Positions 52,901 to 60,422 of a stretch of DNA of 64,000 bases are shown in pieces (position 1 is the first letter of the stretch; each line of letters opens with the position of its first letter). This stretch comes from Clostridia bacterium. Its GTDB lineage: Bacteria > Bacillota > Clostridia > Christensenellales > Aristaeellaceae. The notes under the pieces were generated by a model. It was given only the letters and a program-made list of their open reading frames with translations, ran no database searches and was not told the origin of the DNA. The position numbers and the translations under genes were made by a program. The stretch covers positions 372,001-436,000 of the forward strand of contig JAFWEJ010000008.1 of assembly GCA_017512985.1 (NCBI GenBank), read 5' to 3'.

Positions 52901-54152
52901 GCGCTGCCGTCCATTTGCCCTTGACGGCATACAGCGCAACGCACGCCAGCAGCAGGCACAGCACGCTGTCCATCTGGCCCCAGGCGGCGCTGTTGAGGAT
53001 CATGGCGGGATTGAACAGCGTAAAAGCGAGGAACAGAAGGCAGGAGCGCCTGTTCAGCGTCTTCTCCCGGATCAGGATCCGGTACAGCATCCAGCTTCCG
53101 GCCACATCGCACAGAGACGGAATCAGCCGGAACACGATCCGCTGTATCTGCTCAGTTCCTCCGAGCATTCGTGATACAATCGAATTCAGGGCAAGAACAT
53201 ATGTGTAGAGCGGCGGATAATCACAGAAACTGGTCGCCTCATAGAAACCGGCGGGTCCGACGGAAGCCATTGTATGGCCCCAGCTCAGGAAACAGTTGAC
53301 GTCGACCATGTATCCTTTGACAAACCAGCTCAGGATCAGGCGGAACGCCAGCGAAAAGAGCAGCAGTGCCGCTGTAGCAAGGAAATATATCCGCCCGTTT
53401 CCGGCACAGGGCATTTCGGGTTTCCTGTAAGCCCGGCAGATCACATACAGGGCTGCAGCCGTATATGCAAGGACAACGATAAGCATAAGATACCGGCGGC
53501 TTCCGGGAGTCTCCGGTTCTTCTTCATATTCATCGTCATATTCGTCGTCATCATCTTCATACAGATCCGCCCTGTACCAACGGTCAAAAATCCCGTCGTC
53601 CGGGAAACTGTCCGCTTTTTTCAGGGACAGATCGGCAAAGGCAGCCGATCCTGTGCTTTCACCGCTGTATCCGCCCAGCCTCGCGAATACAGTAATCTCA
53701 TCCTGCTCCGGGCCGGTTTCCCCGTAATACTCTATATATTCCCATTCGCCTTCTGTATCGTAGCACTTATCACTGAATGCATAGACGCCTTCCACGCTGA
53801 AATTCGCTCCGTGGCCGCCCTTCACATTCTCCGCGCGGATAAAACCGCTGAGGCAGTAAAGGGAGTCGGGTTCCACCTCAACTGTCTGCGCAAATCTTGC
53901 GTCGTTTTCCCCGATATTCCTGATCGATACGGCGGCGGGGTGGTCCATGTCCCCTTCATACTTGCCGAAAACGGTGTAGCCGGGTTCAAGAATATATGCG
54001 TCCGTATACCAGCCTTCCGGAAGTCCGTCGGAACCGATCTCAGAAAAATCCGCGTTTTTCAGGAGGTTTTCGCCGGACGCCTGACAGCAGGCGCTTACCG
54101 CTAGCAGCGTCAGGAATACTGCAATGAATACGGTCAGCTTTTTCATTCTCAT
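49995..54152 (-). CDS. Giant double GT-C glycosyltransferase (GT87-like plus PMT/GT39) with carbohydrate-binding domains
   Basis: A 1385-residue polytopic membrane protein. The order is: signal or membrane anchor (about 5-22, with a lipobox-like VSAC); a jelly-roll carbohydrate-binding-like domain (about 27-185); a very acidic linker (about 197-215); a first GT-C unit with about ten membrane segments and the loop motif VDVNCFLSWGH (about 281); a discoidin-like domain (about 760-875); and a second GT-C unit of PMT/ArnT type with STYFDEIYHARTGYEFLH (about 930) and ETSHPPLGKVLMS. PMT members transfer sugars from polyprenyl phosphates, here presumably at the outer membrane face. Acceptors are unknown. 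It lies between yraN and comM, genes that are normally adjacent. Confidence 0.85.
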   Translation of the reverse strand: MRMKKLTVFIAVFLTLLAVSACCQASGENLLKNADFSEIGSDGLPEGWYTDAYILEPGYTVFGKYEGDMDHPAAVSIRNIGENDARFAQTVEVEPDSLYCLSGFIRAENVKGGHGANFSVEGVYAFSDKCYDTEGEWEYIEYYGETGPEQDEITVFARLGGYSGESTGSAAFADLSLKKADSFPDDGIFDRWYRADLYEDDDDEYDDEYEEEPETPGSRRYLMLIVVLAYTAAALYVICRAYRKPEMPCAGNGRIYFLATAALLLFSLAFRLILSWFVKGYMVDVNCFLSWGHTMASVGPAGFYEATSFCDYPPLYTYVLALNSIVSRMLGGTEQIQRIVFRLIPSLCDVAGSWMLYRILIREKTLNRRSCLLFLAFTLFNPAMILNSAAWGQMDSVLCLLLACVALYAVKGKWTAALPVYVIAVLVKPQALMLGPLGLAYIVITWITEPSSRKRILAGTGISILVLAAGVIPFSIRQEWDWLIQLYARTLGSYRYATVNTANLYYILGGNWSAVDKASHVLAPVIMSVLSAGYGVWWLLRARGQKKHWIESAVSFAFSAVFIVLACLGLSWAWTGAFAMAFAFVIVLSPAVRSRNIRLLPWLGGLLFILLYVFGVKMHERYIFPALLLLASAWILGRDRRILYVTLLFSFTLFMNEYIVLDNSIRLGSELGHLNRDTVWFADLLSILNVAGSVYAVWLGTDLFLPGKQRPVSYIKQRSPLDWKSDRKLHWKRKDTVLLSLVTAVYAVITLLTLGSAKAPQTVWISSSPEEQIVFDLGESMDDVEILYFAQVSRNDFSISSSEDGEKWDEETWAQMDQGQCWKWKYVTESYETANGSRTYYNDENNIVRFSGRYFRLTAQQFSLKLNEILFRSRDGRVLPVRISARTGAETESELYSDPEALIDEQDSMENLPAIPQTEETANGKIQPSWWNSTYFDEIYHARTGYEFLHASVPYETSHPPLGKVLMSAGIALFGMTPFGWRFAGALAGILMLPGMYLIAKQLTKKTRIAVLACMLMALDCMHLTQTQIATIDSFPVLFIIFAYFFMLRFIQTDYLSEKNHVCLFSLGLSGLFMGFSIASKWIGIYAGAGLAVLFFWHCIRMIRIRNSAEKLSAQENIPEQDRKKLTEMTVSGGTKDALKRTAVICAWCVLFFVIIPAAIYLLSYIPYMAYNKQIHSAADYLAAVWRCQIGMFNYHNTPGLGMDHPFYSPWWEWPVMGKPMYYASKLYLPADYPVHHSIFAFGNPAVWFGGLVALCFCVSFTVIRRRFRIQGSELHWHLSPATFDVRYMFVLVGLLAQYLPWVPVPRGTYIYHYFASLPFLMASICLCFDFRTVKRWQNILSICLVSAVIVVAAVFFVLLFPYASGINVPDAWLEIGKHLARIWY

Positions 54153-54176
54153 TCCCTGTTTCTGTATCCTTTCTCC

Positions 54177-54545
54177 TTATCTGTAAAACATGTTTCCGGG
54201 CTGGAACGCGCCGGGAACATGGATGACTTCAGCGCCGGACACTTCCACCGCGTCAAAGCGGATTCTCCTGTCCAGCCATCCTTTTTCAATCAGATACAGC
54301 ATGGCTGATCTGGCGATACGCTGTTGTTTTTTCCGGTCAACCGCCATCAGGCCGCAGCCCGGAACGGCGTTCAGCCGCGTTTTCACTTCGATAAAGGCAA
54401 CTGTTTCACCGTCCAGCATAATCAGGTCGATCTCTCCGGCCCTGTTCCTGTGCCTTGTTTCCAGGAGCTTCATGCCTTTATGCTTTTCCAGCCATTCGGA
54501 CGCAGTCTTTTCGCCGAATATGCCTGTTTCGTAAGTGTTTTTCAT
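54177..54545 (-). CDS. yraN: UPF0102 family protein YraN, nuclease-like
   Basis: A 122-residue YraN protein with a predicted Holliday-junction-resolvase/restriction-like fold. The family motifs are GEKTASEWLEKHKGMKLLET, RNRAGEIDLIMLDGETVAFI with the putative catalytic E and D, and EVKTR. Activity in this family has not been firmly established. Its ATG overlaps the rnhB stop by 4 nt. The rnhB-yraN pair is conserved across bacteria. Confidence 0.94.
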   Translation of the reverse strand: MKNTYETGIFGEKTASEWLEKHKGMKLLETRHRNRAGEIDLIMLDGETVAFIEVKTRLNAVPGCGLMAVDRKKQQRIARSAMLYLIEKGWLDRRIRFDAVEVSGAEVIHVPGAFQPGNMFYR

Positions 54546-55153
54546 ACAAAATGGGTAATGAAACTCTGTCTGTGCACCGGGCAGGGTCCATACTGCTTCA
54601 GCGCGTCAATGTGCTCCCTGGTCCCGTATCCCTTGTTCCGGGCAAACCCGTATTCGGGATAGAGGCTGTCCAGGCTGATCATCTGCCTGTCCCGCGTCAC
54701 TTTGGCGACAATGCTGGCAGCGGCAATTGAATAGGACGTGGCGTCGCCTTTGATGATGGGGACTTCCTTCCCCTTCAGCCCAAGCTTTGTCACCGCGTCG
54801 ATCAGGAAAACATCCGCGGGAACTTCTGAAGCGGCCATGCGCATTGCCTTTCGCGTTGCCTCGAGGATGTTGATCTCATCGATCTCTTCGGGAGAAACCT
54901 CCCCGATCCCCACATAGAGCGCATGGTTCAAAATTTCCTCGTATACTTTTTCACGGCGGCTTTCGCTGAGTTTCTTGCTGTCGTCCACCCAGATCAGGAC
55001 CGGTTCCTCGGGCATGACGACGCAGGCGGTAACAACAGGACCCGCAAGAGGCCCCCTTCCGACTTCGTCCATTCCGGCAACAACGAGCCCGCCTGCTTTG
55101 TAAGGCAGGTCAAACGCCATCAGTTCTGACGCCCTCAGTTCACGCCCGGCCAT
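54542..55153 (-). CDS. rnhB: Ribonuclease HII
   Basis: Removes ribonucleotides embedded in DNA and RNA from hybrids. The catalytic start VAGMDEVGRGPLAGPVVTAC holds the paired D and E; further acidic residues lie in WVDDSKKLSESRREK and FLIDAVTKLGLKG, and IKGDATSYSIAAASIVAKVTR is the usual signature (203 residues). The start overlaps the rbgA end by 14 nt. Confidence 0.96.
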   Translation of the reverse strand: MAGRELRASELMAFDLPYKAGGLVVAGMDEVGRGPLAGPVVTACVVMPEEPVLIWVDDSKKLSESRREKVYEEILNHALYVGIGEVSPEEIDEINILEATRKAMRMAASEVPADVFLIDAVTKLGLKGKEVPIIKGDATSYSIAAASIVAKVTRDRQMISLDSLYPEYGFARNKGYGTREHIDALKQYGPCPVHRQSFITHFV

Positions 55154-56033
55154 CTGTCATTTTCTCCCTGTCTTCGCCTTCCGGCGGTTTTTCCATGGTG
55201 ATCCGGCCGAGCTTTCCGGCGCGGAATTCATCCAGTACCACGCTGCAGCATCTGTCATAGTCGTACTGCGCGCCTTTCAGGAGCCATCCCCTGCCGGCGC
55301 AGACCGCGTCCAGCAGTGCGGCGCCTCTCAGCCCGGTATCGCTGATCCTGAATCTGTCCTTCACGCTTTGCGGAACGGTTTCACACAGCTCTTCAAGCAG
55401 ATGAATGGTCAGGTCCGGAAGATCGACCACGTCGTCCTTTATGCAGCCGATATAGCAGAGCCTGCGCGCTGCGGCCTGGTCGTCAAGCCTCGGCCACAGC
55501 AGTCCTGGTGTATCGAGCAGTTCCAGGTAAGGGGATACCTTTACCCATTGATTGCTTTTTGTAACGCCGGGACGGTCGCCGATCTGCGCGACAGATCTTC
55601 CGTACAGGCGGTTGATCAGCGTGCTTTTACCGACGTTCGGAATCCCGACAATCATTGCCCTGACCGTCTTTCGGACTCCTTTTTCAAGCGCTTTCTCAAC
55701 AATTTCTTTTGTTGCGCGCTCAATGAGCCCGATCGTTTCCTTTCCGCGCATCCGGACTGCGTCGGTCAGGTAGGCCTCTGTTCCCAGCTTCCGGAAATAC
55801 CGGATCCATGCCTGGCTGATATCCGGGTCAGCCATGTCTGATTTGTTAAGGAACAGAAGCCTGCGCTTATGGGAAATCATCCTGTCCAGGTCCGGATTTC
55901 TGCTTGAAAAAGGCAGGCGTGCGTCACACAGTTCAATAATCAGGTCAATGCGCCTGATCTGATCCTGAAGGAGGCGTTTTGTCTTTGCCATATGGCCCGG
56001 ATACCAGTTGATCAGGGTTTGATTCTCGTTCAT
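55140..56033 (-). CDS. rbgA: Ribosome biogenesis GTPase RbgA (YlqF)
   Basis: Circularly permuted GTPase required for late 50S assembly. The start INWYPGHMAKTKRLL is diagnostic. The G motifs come in permuted order: G4 LNKSD, then G1 GIPNVGKSTLINRLYG, then G3 DTPG. The 297 residues are normal. It leads the rbgA-rnhB-yraN-GT-comM-dprA-topA-trmFO-hslVU run, with its own sigma-A-like promoter upstream. Confidence 0.96.
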   Translation of the reverse strand: MNENQTLINWYPGHMAKTKRLLQDQIRRIDLIIELCDARLPFSSRNPDLDRMISHKRRLLFLNKSDMADPDISQAWIRYFRKLGTEAYLTDAVRMRGKETIGLIERATKEIVEKALEKGVRKTVRAMIVGIPNVGKSTLINRLYGRSVAQIGDRPGVTKSNQWVKVSPYLELLDTPGLLWPRLDDQAAARRLCYIGCIKDDVVDLPDLTIHLLEELCETVPQSVKDRFRISDTGLRGAALLDAVCAGRGWLLKGAQYDYDRCCSVVLDEFRAGKLGRITMEKPPEGEDREKMTDGRA

Positions 56034-56063
56034 ATTTCATCCTTCAAAAAAAATTACTTCATT

Positions 56064-56092
56064 ATATTATTCAAAATCGGAACATCAGTCAA
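56064..56092 (-). promoter_or_regulatory. Sigma-A promoter of the rbgA operon
   Basis: Minus strand TTGACT (56087-56092), 17 nt, TAATAT (56064-56069), about 30 bp upstream of rbgA. Confidence 0.7.
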
Positions 56093-56144
56093 GGCGAACA
56101 AATCGCCCTTCCTTTCGTCGTTCATTCCGTAATCCTGTATAGAA

Positions 56145-56175
56145 TAAAAAACGGCCGGATTCTTTATCCGGCCGT
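56145..56175 (-). terminator. Intrinsic terminator after the DUF4230 gene
   Basis: ACGGCCGGAT (56151-56160) and ATCCGGCCGT (56166-56175) form a perfect 10-bp stem with a 5-nt loop; on the minus strand it is followed by TTTTTATTC. The DUF4230 stop codon (56164-56166) is inside the hairpin. Confidence 0.92.
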
Positions 56176-56787
56176 CTGGTCTTCCGAAAACAGGATCTCG
56201 AATTCATAATGCCTTTCCCCGAAACTCTCCAGCCATTGCAGGATTGTTTCCCTGAAAGCTTTTTCTGTGTCTTCCCTGGTTTTCAAGGAATGCTGCTTTT
56301 CTGTCAGGTACTGTTCACGGCATTTGGCGCGCTGTTCTGAAAGAAGGGTTTCAACACTCTTTTCAATTGCTTTTGAGAACAGGTTTTTTTTGTTGATTTC
56401 CAGTGCTTCAATCCCGTCGTTCAGGATTTCGATGCCGGGCAAAATAAATATGATCCTGTCGCTGTCCGTTGTCATGACAACCCTGCTCAGATCAATTCCG
56501 GCGCTGGCAGTATAGCGGTATCGGATCGTCGTGGTTCCCACCGTTCCGAATATGATCACGCTGGTATCCGCCCGAAGGATTCCCTCTTCATCAATCTTTG
56601 TGACCTCAAGCCGCTGGCTGGATTCAAGCTTTTGTTCAATAATCTCACTCTGTTTCCGGATTTCGCCCGTCACATCGGGCAGCAGCAGAGCGATGAAGTT
56701 CCTGGCAAAGGGCAGAAGGACAACCACGAGAATGATTACAATCACCCTCGAAATGACTGACAGAAACCATTTTCCGGTTTTTTTCAT
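56164..56787 (-). CDS. DUF4230 domain protein, membrane anchored
   Basis: A 207-residue protein with one N-terminal membrane segment (about residues 8-30) and an extracytoplasmic DUF4230 domain (QKLESSQRLEVTKIDEEG, TTTIRYRYTASAGIDLSRV, DRIIFILPGIEILNDGIEAL). The family is widespread and uncharacterised. It is the last of four co-directional genes (GH3, DUF2461, small membrane protein, this gene), only 4 bp after the small membrane protein. Its stop codon is inside the terminator hairpin. Confidence 0.87.
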   Translation of the reverse strand: MKKTGKWFLSVISRVIVIILVVVLLPFARNFIALLLPDVTGEIRKQSEIIEQKLESSQRLEVTKIDEEGILRADTSVIIFGTVGTTTIRYRYTASAGIDLSRVVMTTDSDRIIFILPGIEILNDGIEALEINKKNLFSKAIEKSVETLLSEQRAKCREQYLTEKQHSLKTREDTEKAFRETILQWLESFGERHYEFEILFSEDQTAG

Positions 56788-56791
56788 CTTT

Positions 56792-56995
56792 TTATCCCTT
56801 CGGCGTCAGGCCGGCCAGAATGGGCATCAGCACATAGGTAATCAGAAAATACAGGACAGTCAACAGTCCGATGAGCATCAGGATCAGGGCAGCCAGGGGC
56901 ATCCTGCGCCGCGGTTCACGGTGCGGATCATGACGCGGATCTCTTCTGCGGAATCTTCCGAACATCTTATTAAACCTGCTTTCCTTGTTTTTCAC
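56792..56995 (-). CDS. Small basic single-pass membrane protein, unknown
   Basis: A 67-residue protein with a strongly basic N-terminal half (FGRFRRRDPRHDPHREPRRR) and one membrane segment at about 33-61. I do not recognise a family. Positive-inside topology would put the basic part in the cytoplasm. Its start overlaps the DUF2461 stop by 4 nt and the DUF4230 gene follows 4 bp later, so it is translated as part of that operon. Confidence 0.7.
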   Translation of the reverse strand: MKNKESRFNKMFGRFRRRDPRHDPHREPRRRMPLAALILMLIGLLTVLYFLITYVLMPILAGLTPKG

Positions 56996-57678
56996 GTCTG
57001 CGGCATTTCATCGGCGCATCCGCGCAGCAACCGATACATCGGCTCAAGCGCGAGAAAATCCTTTCGGACTTCCTTCAGGACCCTCCCGCTGAAAGCCCAC
57101 TGCCGCGGCGGATCATATCGGCTGATATAGAGTTCCCGGGCTGTATACCATCGTTTCAGTCTTTCCGGGATCTCCGCCGGGATTTCCATTCTTTTGAATG
57201 ATGATCCGCCCGGAATCAGCTTTTTCCCCGGCAGATCCATATCGTCAATCATGGCAAGGATTCCGTTCGGATTCGCTCTCATTTTCCTGCGAAGCAGATC
57301 CATCAGTTCCCTGTTTTCTCCCCAGATTCCCAGGCCCCAGTCGAGCCTGTCCGGCCCGAATTCAAAATAATAGAAAAGGCATTTGTCCCGCGGTTCCGCC
57401 GCCCGGCGGAAAAGGAACCAGTGATGGTCCCTGTACGGACTCTTGTCCCGGGAAAACCGCGTGTCACGGTGAATTCTGGACAGGCATTTATACGGCCGGA
57501 TCTCCATCAGCGGATCGATTTTCCTCATGTCCGGGGCAAGCGCTTCGATCATATCGTAAAACGGGGTCTGTACCGTTTCAATATAACGCTCATGCTGCTC
57601 ATGAAAATAGGTGGTATTGTTGTGGAATTTCAGATCCATGAGAAACCGGACTGTGTCGTCTGTGAATCCTGTAAACAC
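56992..57678 (-). CDS. DUF2461 family protein
   Basis: A 228-residue DUF2461 (TIGR02453-type) protein of unknown function. Family features are FLMDLKFHNNTTYFHEQHER, the motif RIHRDTRFSRDKSPYRDH and FYYFEFGPDRLDWGLGIW. The GTG start at 57678 has GGAGG at 5 nt. It lies 31 bp downstream of the GH3 gene and overlaps the next gene by 4 nt. No catalytic site is established for the family. Confidence 0.88.
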   Translation of the reverse strand: MFTGFTDDTVRFLMDLKFHNNTTYFHEQHERYIETVQTPFYDMIEALAPDMRKIDPLMEIRPYKCLSRIHRDTRFSRDKSPYRDHHWFLFRRAAEPRDKCLFYYFEFGPDRLDWGLGIWGENRELMDLLRRKMRANPNGILAMIDDMDLPGKKLIPGGSSFKRMEIPAEIPERLKRWYTARELYISRYDPPRQWAFSGRVLKEVRKDFLALEPMYRLLRGCADEMPQT

Positions 57679-57709
57679 GGTAACCTCCGGATTGTTTCTG
57701 TTTTTTTAA

Positions 57710-59791
57710 TCAGACTTCGGTCTGTTTCCTGATTTCGAGCGGTTGGACTCCGCACAGTCCGGCGCTGAACTGATCCGGCTGGCTCAGTCCTATATACAAC
57801 GTGTATCCGCTGCATTTGATTTCATCCCCTGTATCTGTGACCACTGTGTCGGTCAGCGGATCAAGCGGTACGGATATGGTTCCCCTCTGCCCGGGCATGA
57901 GGCTTATCCGCCCGAATCCGCAAAGTCGCGGATTGCGGGGCGCAAAAAGACTGTCGCAGCGGACATAAACCTGCACAAGCGCGTCTCCGGCCATCTTTCC
58001 TTCGTTGACGACGTCGGTCCGCACGGCTGAATCCTCAAGTGAAGCGCCGGATACGGAAAACCGGGTATAACTCAGCCCGTGGCCGAAAGGATACAGGGGC
58101 GTTCCGCTGAAATAACGGTAGGTCCTGTTTTCCATGCTGTAATCCTCGAACGGAGGAAGATCGTTCACATCCCGGTAGAATGTGAGCGGCAGGTGTCCGC
58201 TGAAATTCTTTTCTCCGAAAAGCAGTTCGGCCAGTGCAGTGCCTCCGGCCTGTCCCGGATACCATGCAAATACTTTCGCGTTTCCGCCCCGGACGTTCAG
58301 GCTTGAACCCGCGGCGATAACGGTGACCAGCTTTTTTGCGCTTTTTTCAAGGGCTGAAAGAAGCCTTCGCTGGGATTCAGGAATGAGCAAATCCTTTTTG
58401 TCCCCGCTGAAAAATTCGTTTCCGGTGTCTCCTTCTTCTCCTTCGAGCCCGGCGTCCAGGCCGACGCAGGCAATCGTGACGTCTGCGGCTTCGGCGTACA
58501 TCGCAGCTTCTGCGAGCCTGTCGTCAGCCTGCGCCAGATTGGAAGTCCTGTCCTTGAAAAGATGGCAGCCAAGGCTGTAAAGAAGTCGGATGCCGTGTTT
58601 TTCGCAGTAACGGCGAAGTCCCGCAAGGAATGTGACATACCGGCTGCTGGTGCCGTTATAGTTGCCTTCCAGCGCCGCAACGCTGTCGGCGTTGGGGCCG
58701 ATCACGGCAAGGGTCCTCACACTGCCGGCGTCCAGGGGAAGAACGCCGTCGTTTTCCAGCAGCACCATGCTCTTTTCCGCCGCCTCCAGCGCCAGGGCAT
58801 CATGCCCGTCCGTATCTGTCTCAGTAACGGGAATACTGTCGTATTCGCAGTCTTCCGCGGACAATCCGAGCAGGAACCGGGTGGTAAACAGTCTTTCACA
58901 GGCTGTTGTGATATCCTCTTCGCTGACAAGTCCTTCCTGCAGGGCTTCAAGGATATGCAGATAGGTATGTCCGCAGTTCAGGTCGCATCCGTTTTTCAGC
59001 GCAAGCGCAGCGCTTTCCGGAGCTGTTGCGGTCACTTTATGGTTATCGTGAAAATCGCGGATTGCCCAGCAGTCGCTGACCACATGGCCCTGGAATCCCC
59101 ACTTTTCACGGAGTATCTCCTTCAGCAGCGTCCTGCTCCCGCATGCCGGTTCACCGTTCACGCGGTTATAGGCGCCCATGACCGATTCAACCTCTCCTTC
59201 CTGAACGGTCAGGCGGAATGCGGACAGATATGTTTCATTAAGGTCTTTTGCATTGACTTTTGCGTCAAATTCATGCCGGACCGCCTCCGGACCGGAATGT
59301 ACGGCAAAATGCTTGCTGCAGGCGGCAACCTTGAGGTATTTTCCGTTGCCCTGAAGGCCGCGGATAAAGCGTACGCCCAGCCTGCCGGTCAGATAAGGGT
59401 CTTCGCCGTATGTCTCATGGCCCCTGCCCCAGCGCGGATCCCTGAAAATATTGATATTCGGACTCCACACGGTCAGTCCTTTATAGATATCGCGGTCTCC
59501 GTGCTTGCTCTGCCCGTTGTATTTGGCACGTGCCTCGTCTGAAATCACACCTGCGATCTTTTCCTGCATTTCCTCGTCAAACATGGCGGCCAGGCCGATC
59601 GCCTGGGGAAATACGGTGGCGGTACCGGCACGGGCAACGCCGTGAAGCGCCTCATTCCACCAGTTGTACGCCGGGATTCCGAGACGCTCGATTGCCGGCG
59701 CGTTGTAACGGAGCTGGGAAGCTTTTTCCTCCAGCGTCATCCGGCTGACAAGTTTCTTTGCCTTTTCTTTCGCTTCGGTTCTGTCTCTCAT
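57710..59791 (-). CDS. Glycoside hydrolase family 3 (beta-glucosidase/beta-xylosidase type)
   Basis: A 693-residue GH3 enzyme: (beta/alpha)8 domain with NPNINIFRDP-type segment WSPNINIFRDPRWGRGHETY, KHFAVHSGPE, and the catalytic nucleophile Asp in GHVVSDCWAIRDF; then the alpha/beta sandwich with GLEGEEGD as probable acid/base region; then the C-terminal fibronectin-III-like domain beginning near PLYPFGHGLSYTRF. Sequence layout resembles beta-xylosidase-type members. There is no signal peptide, so it should hydrolyse imported oligosaccharides in the cytoplasm. GGAGG precedes the ATG at 6 nt. I did not find a convincing promoter in the 90 bp between it and the rplS terminator. Confidence 0.92.
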   Translation of the reverse strand: MRDRTEAKEKAKKLVSRMTLEEKASQLRYNAPAIERLGIPAYNWWNEALHGVARAGTATVFPQAIGLAAMFDEEMQEKIAGVISDEARAKYNGQSKHGDRDIYKGLTVWSPNINIFRDPRWGRGHETYGEDPYLTGRLGVRFIRGLQGNGKYLKVAACSKHFAVHSGPEAVRHEFDAKVNAKDLNETYLSAFRLTVQEGEVESVMGAYNRVNGEPACGSRTLLKEILREKWGFQGHVVSDCWAIRDFHDNHKVTATAPESAALALKNGCDLNCGHTYLHILEALQEGLVSEEDITTACERLFTTRFLLGLSAEDCEYDSIPVTETDTDGHDALALEAAEKSMVLLENDGVLPLDAGSVRTLAVIGPNADSVAALEGNYNGTSSRYVTFLAGLRRYCEKHGIRLLYSLGCHLFKDRTSNLAQADDRLAEAAMYAEAADVTIACVGLDAGLEGEEGDTGNEFFSGDKKDLLIPESQRRLLSALEKSAKKLVTVIAAGSSLNVRGGNAKVFAWYPGQAGGTALAELLFGEKNFSGHLPLTFYRDVNDLPPFEDYSMENRTYRYFSGTPLYPFGHGLSYTRFSVSGASLEDSAVRTDVVNEGKMAGDALVQVYVRCDSLFAPRNPRLCGFGRISLMPGQRGTISVPLDPLTDTVVTDTGDEIKCSGYTLYIGLSQPDQFSAGLCGVQPLEIRKQTEV

Positions 59792-59881
59792 TGTGATCCT
59801 CCTTCCGGAGTATGTTCATATCAATAAAATATTCAACAATCCGATGAATGATTCCTTCTGTCCCTTTTTCAGCGGAAGTAC

Positions 59882-59913
59882 AAAAAAACGGCTGCCGCAT
59901 GAAGCAGCAGTCG
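59882..59913 (-). terminator. Intrinsic terminator after rplS
   Basis: Minus strand ACGACTGCTGC and GCGGCAGCCGT pair with two wobble or mismatch positions around a short loop, followed by a run of eight T. Confidence 0.85.
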
Positions 59914-59927
59914 TTTCCGTGCACAAA

Positions 59928-60278
59928 TCACACACGTTTGACTTCCTTGATCTTGGCCGCTTTTCCCTGGCGTTCGCGCAGGTAGTACAGCTTTGCACGG
60001 CGGACCTTACCACGGCGGATAATTTCAACATGATCCACACGGGGGGAATTGATCGGGAAAGTACGTTCCACGCCAATGCCATAGGACACGCGGCGAACAG
60101 TGAATGTTTCGCGGATGCCGCCGTTGCGCTTGGCGATAACAGTGCCTTCGAAAGCCTGCAGGCGCTCGCGGTTGCCTTCAACAACCTTGACCCAGACGCG
60201 TACGGTATCGCCGACGTTGAACTGGGGCAGATCGCTGCGGATCTGTTTTGCTTCTATGGAACGGATGATTTCGTTCAT
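59928..60278 (-). CDS. rplS: 50S ribosomal protein L19
   Basis: L19 at the 30S-50S interface. The 116-residue frame from the ATG at 60278 shows [40 protein letters not shown] and the C-terminal [20 protein letters not shown]. An open frame further upstream lacks L19 homology; AAGGAGG lies 8 nt before 60278. It stands as a single-gene transcript with its own promoter and terminator; trmD and rimM, frequent neighbours, are not here. Confidence 0.97.
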   Translation of the reverse strand: MNEIIRSIEAKQIRSDLPQFNVGDTVRVWVKVVEGNRERLQAFEGTVIAKRNGGIRETFTVRRVSYGIGVERTFPINSPRVDHVEIIRRGKVRRAKLYYLRERQGKAAKIKEVKRV

Positions 60279-60378
60279 GGTTTGTGCCTCCTTCCCTCTT
60301 AGACGTTCGTGCTCCGGCGGTTCATCCGAACGGATGAATCTTTGATTCCGGACAGAGGACCGTCCGCATAACATTGGT

Positions 60379-60407
60379 AATCTACCACAATTCCTGTTAT
60401 TATGCAA
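60379..60407 (-). promoter_or_regulatory. Candidate promoter of rplS
   Basis: Minus strand TTGCAT (60402-60407), 17 nt, TAGATT (60379-60384). It leaves a leader of roughly 95 nt, in which no structured element was recognised. Confidence 0.5.
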
Positions 60408-60422
60408 GCATTATTTGCCGCA

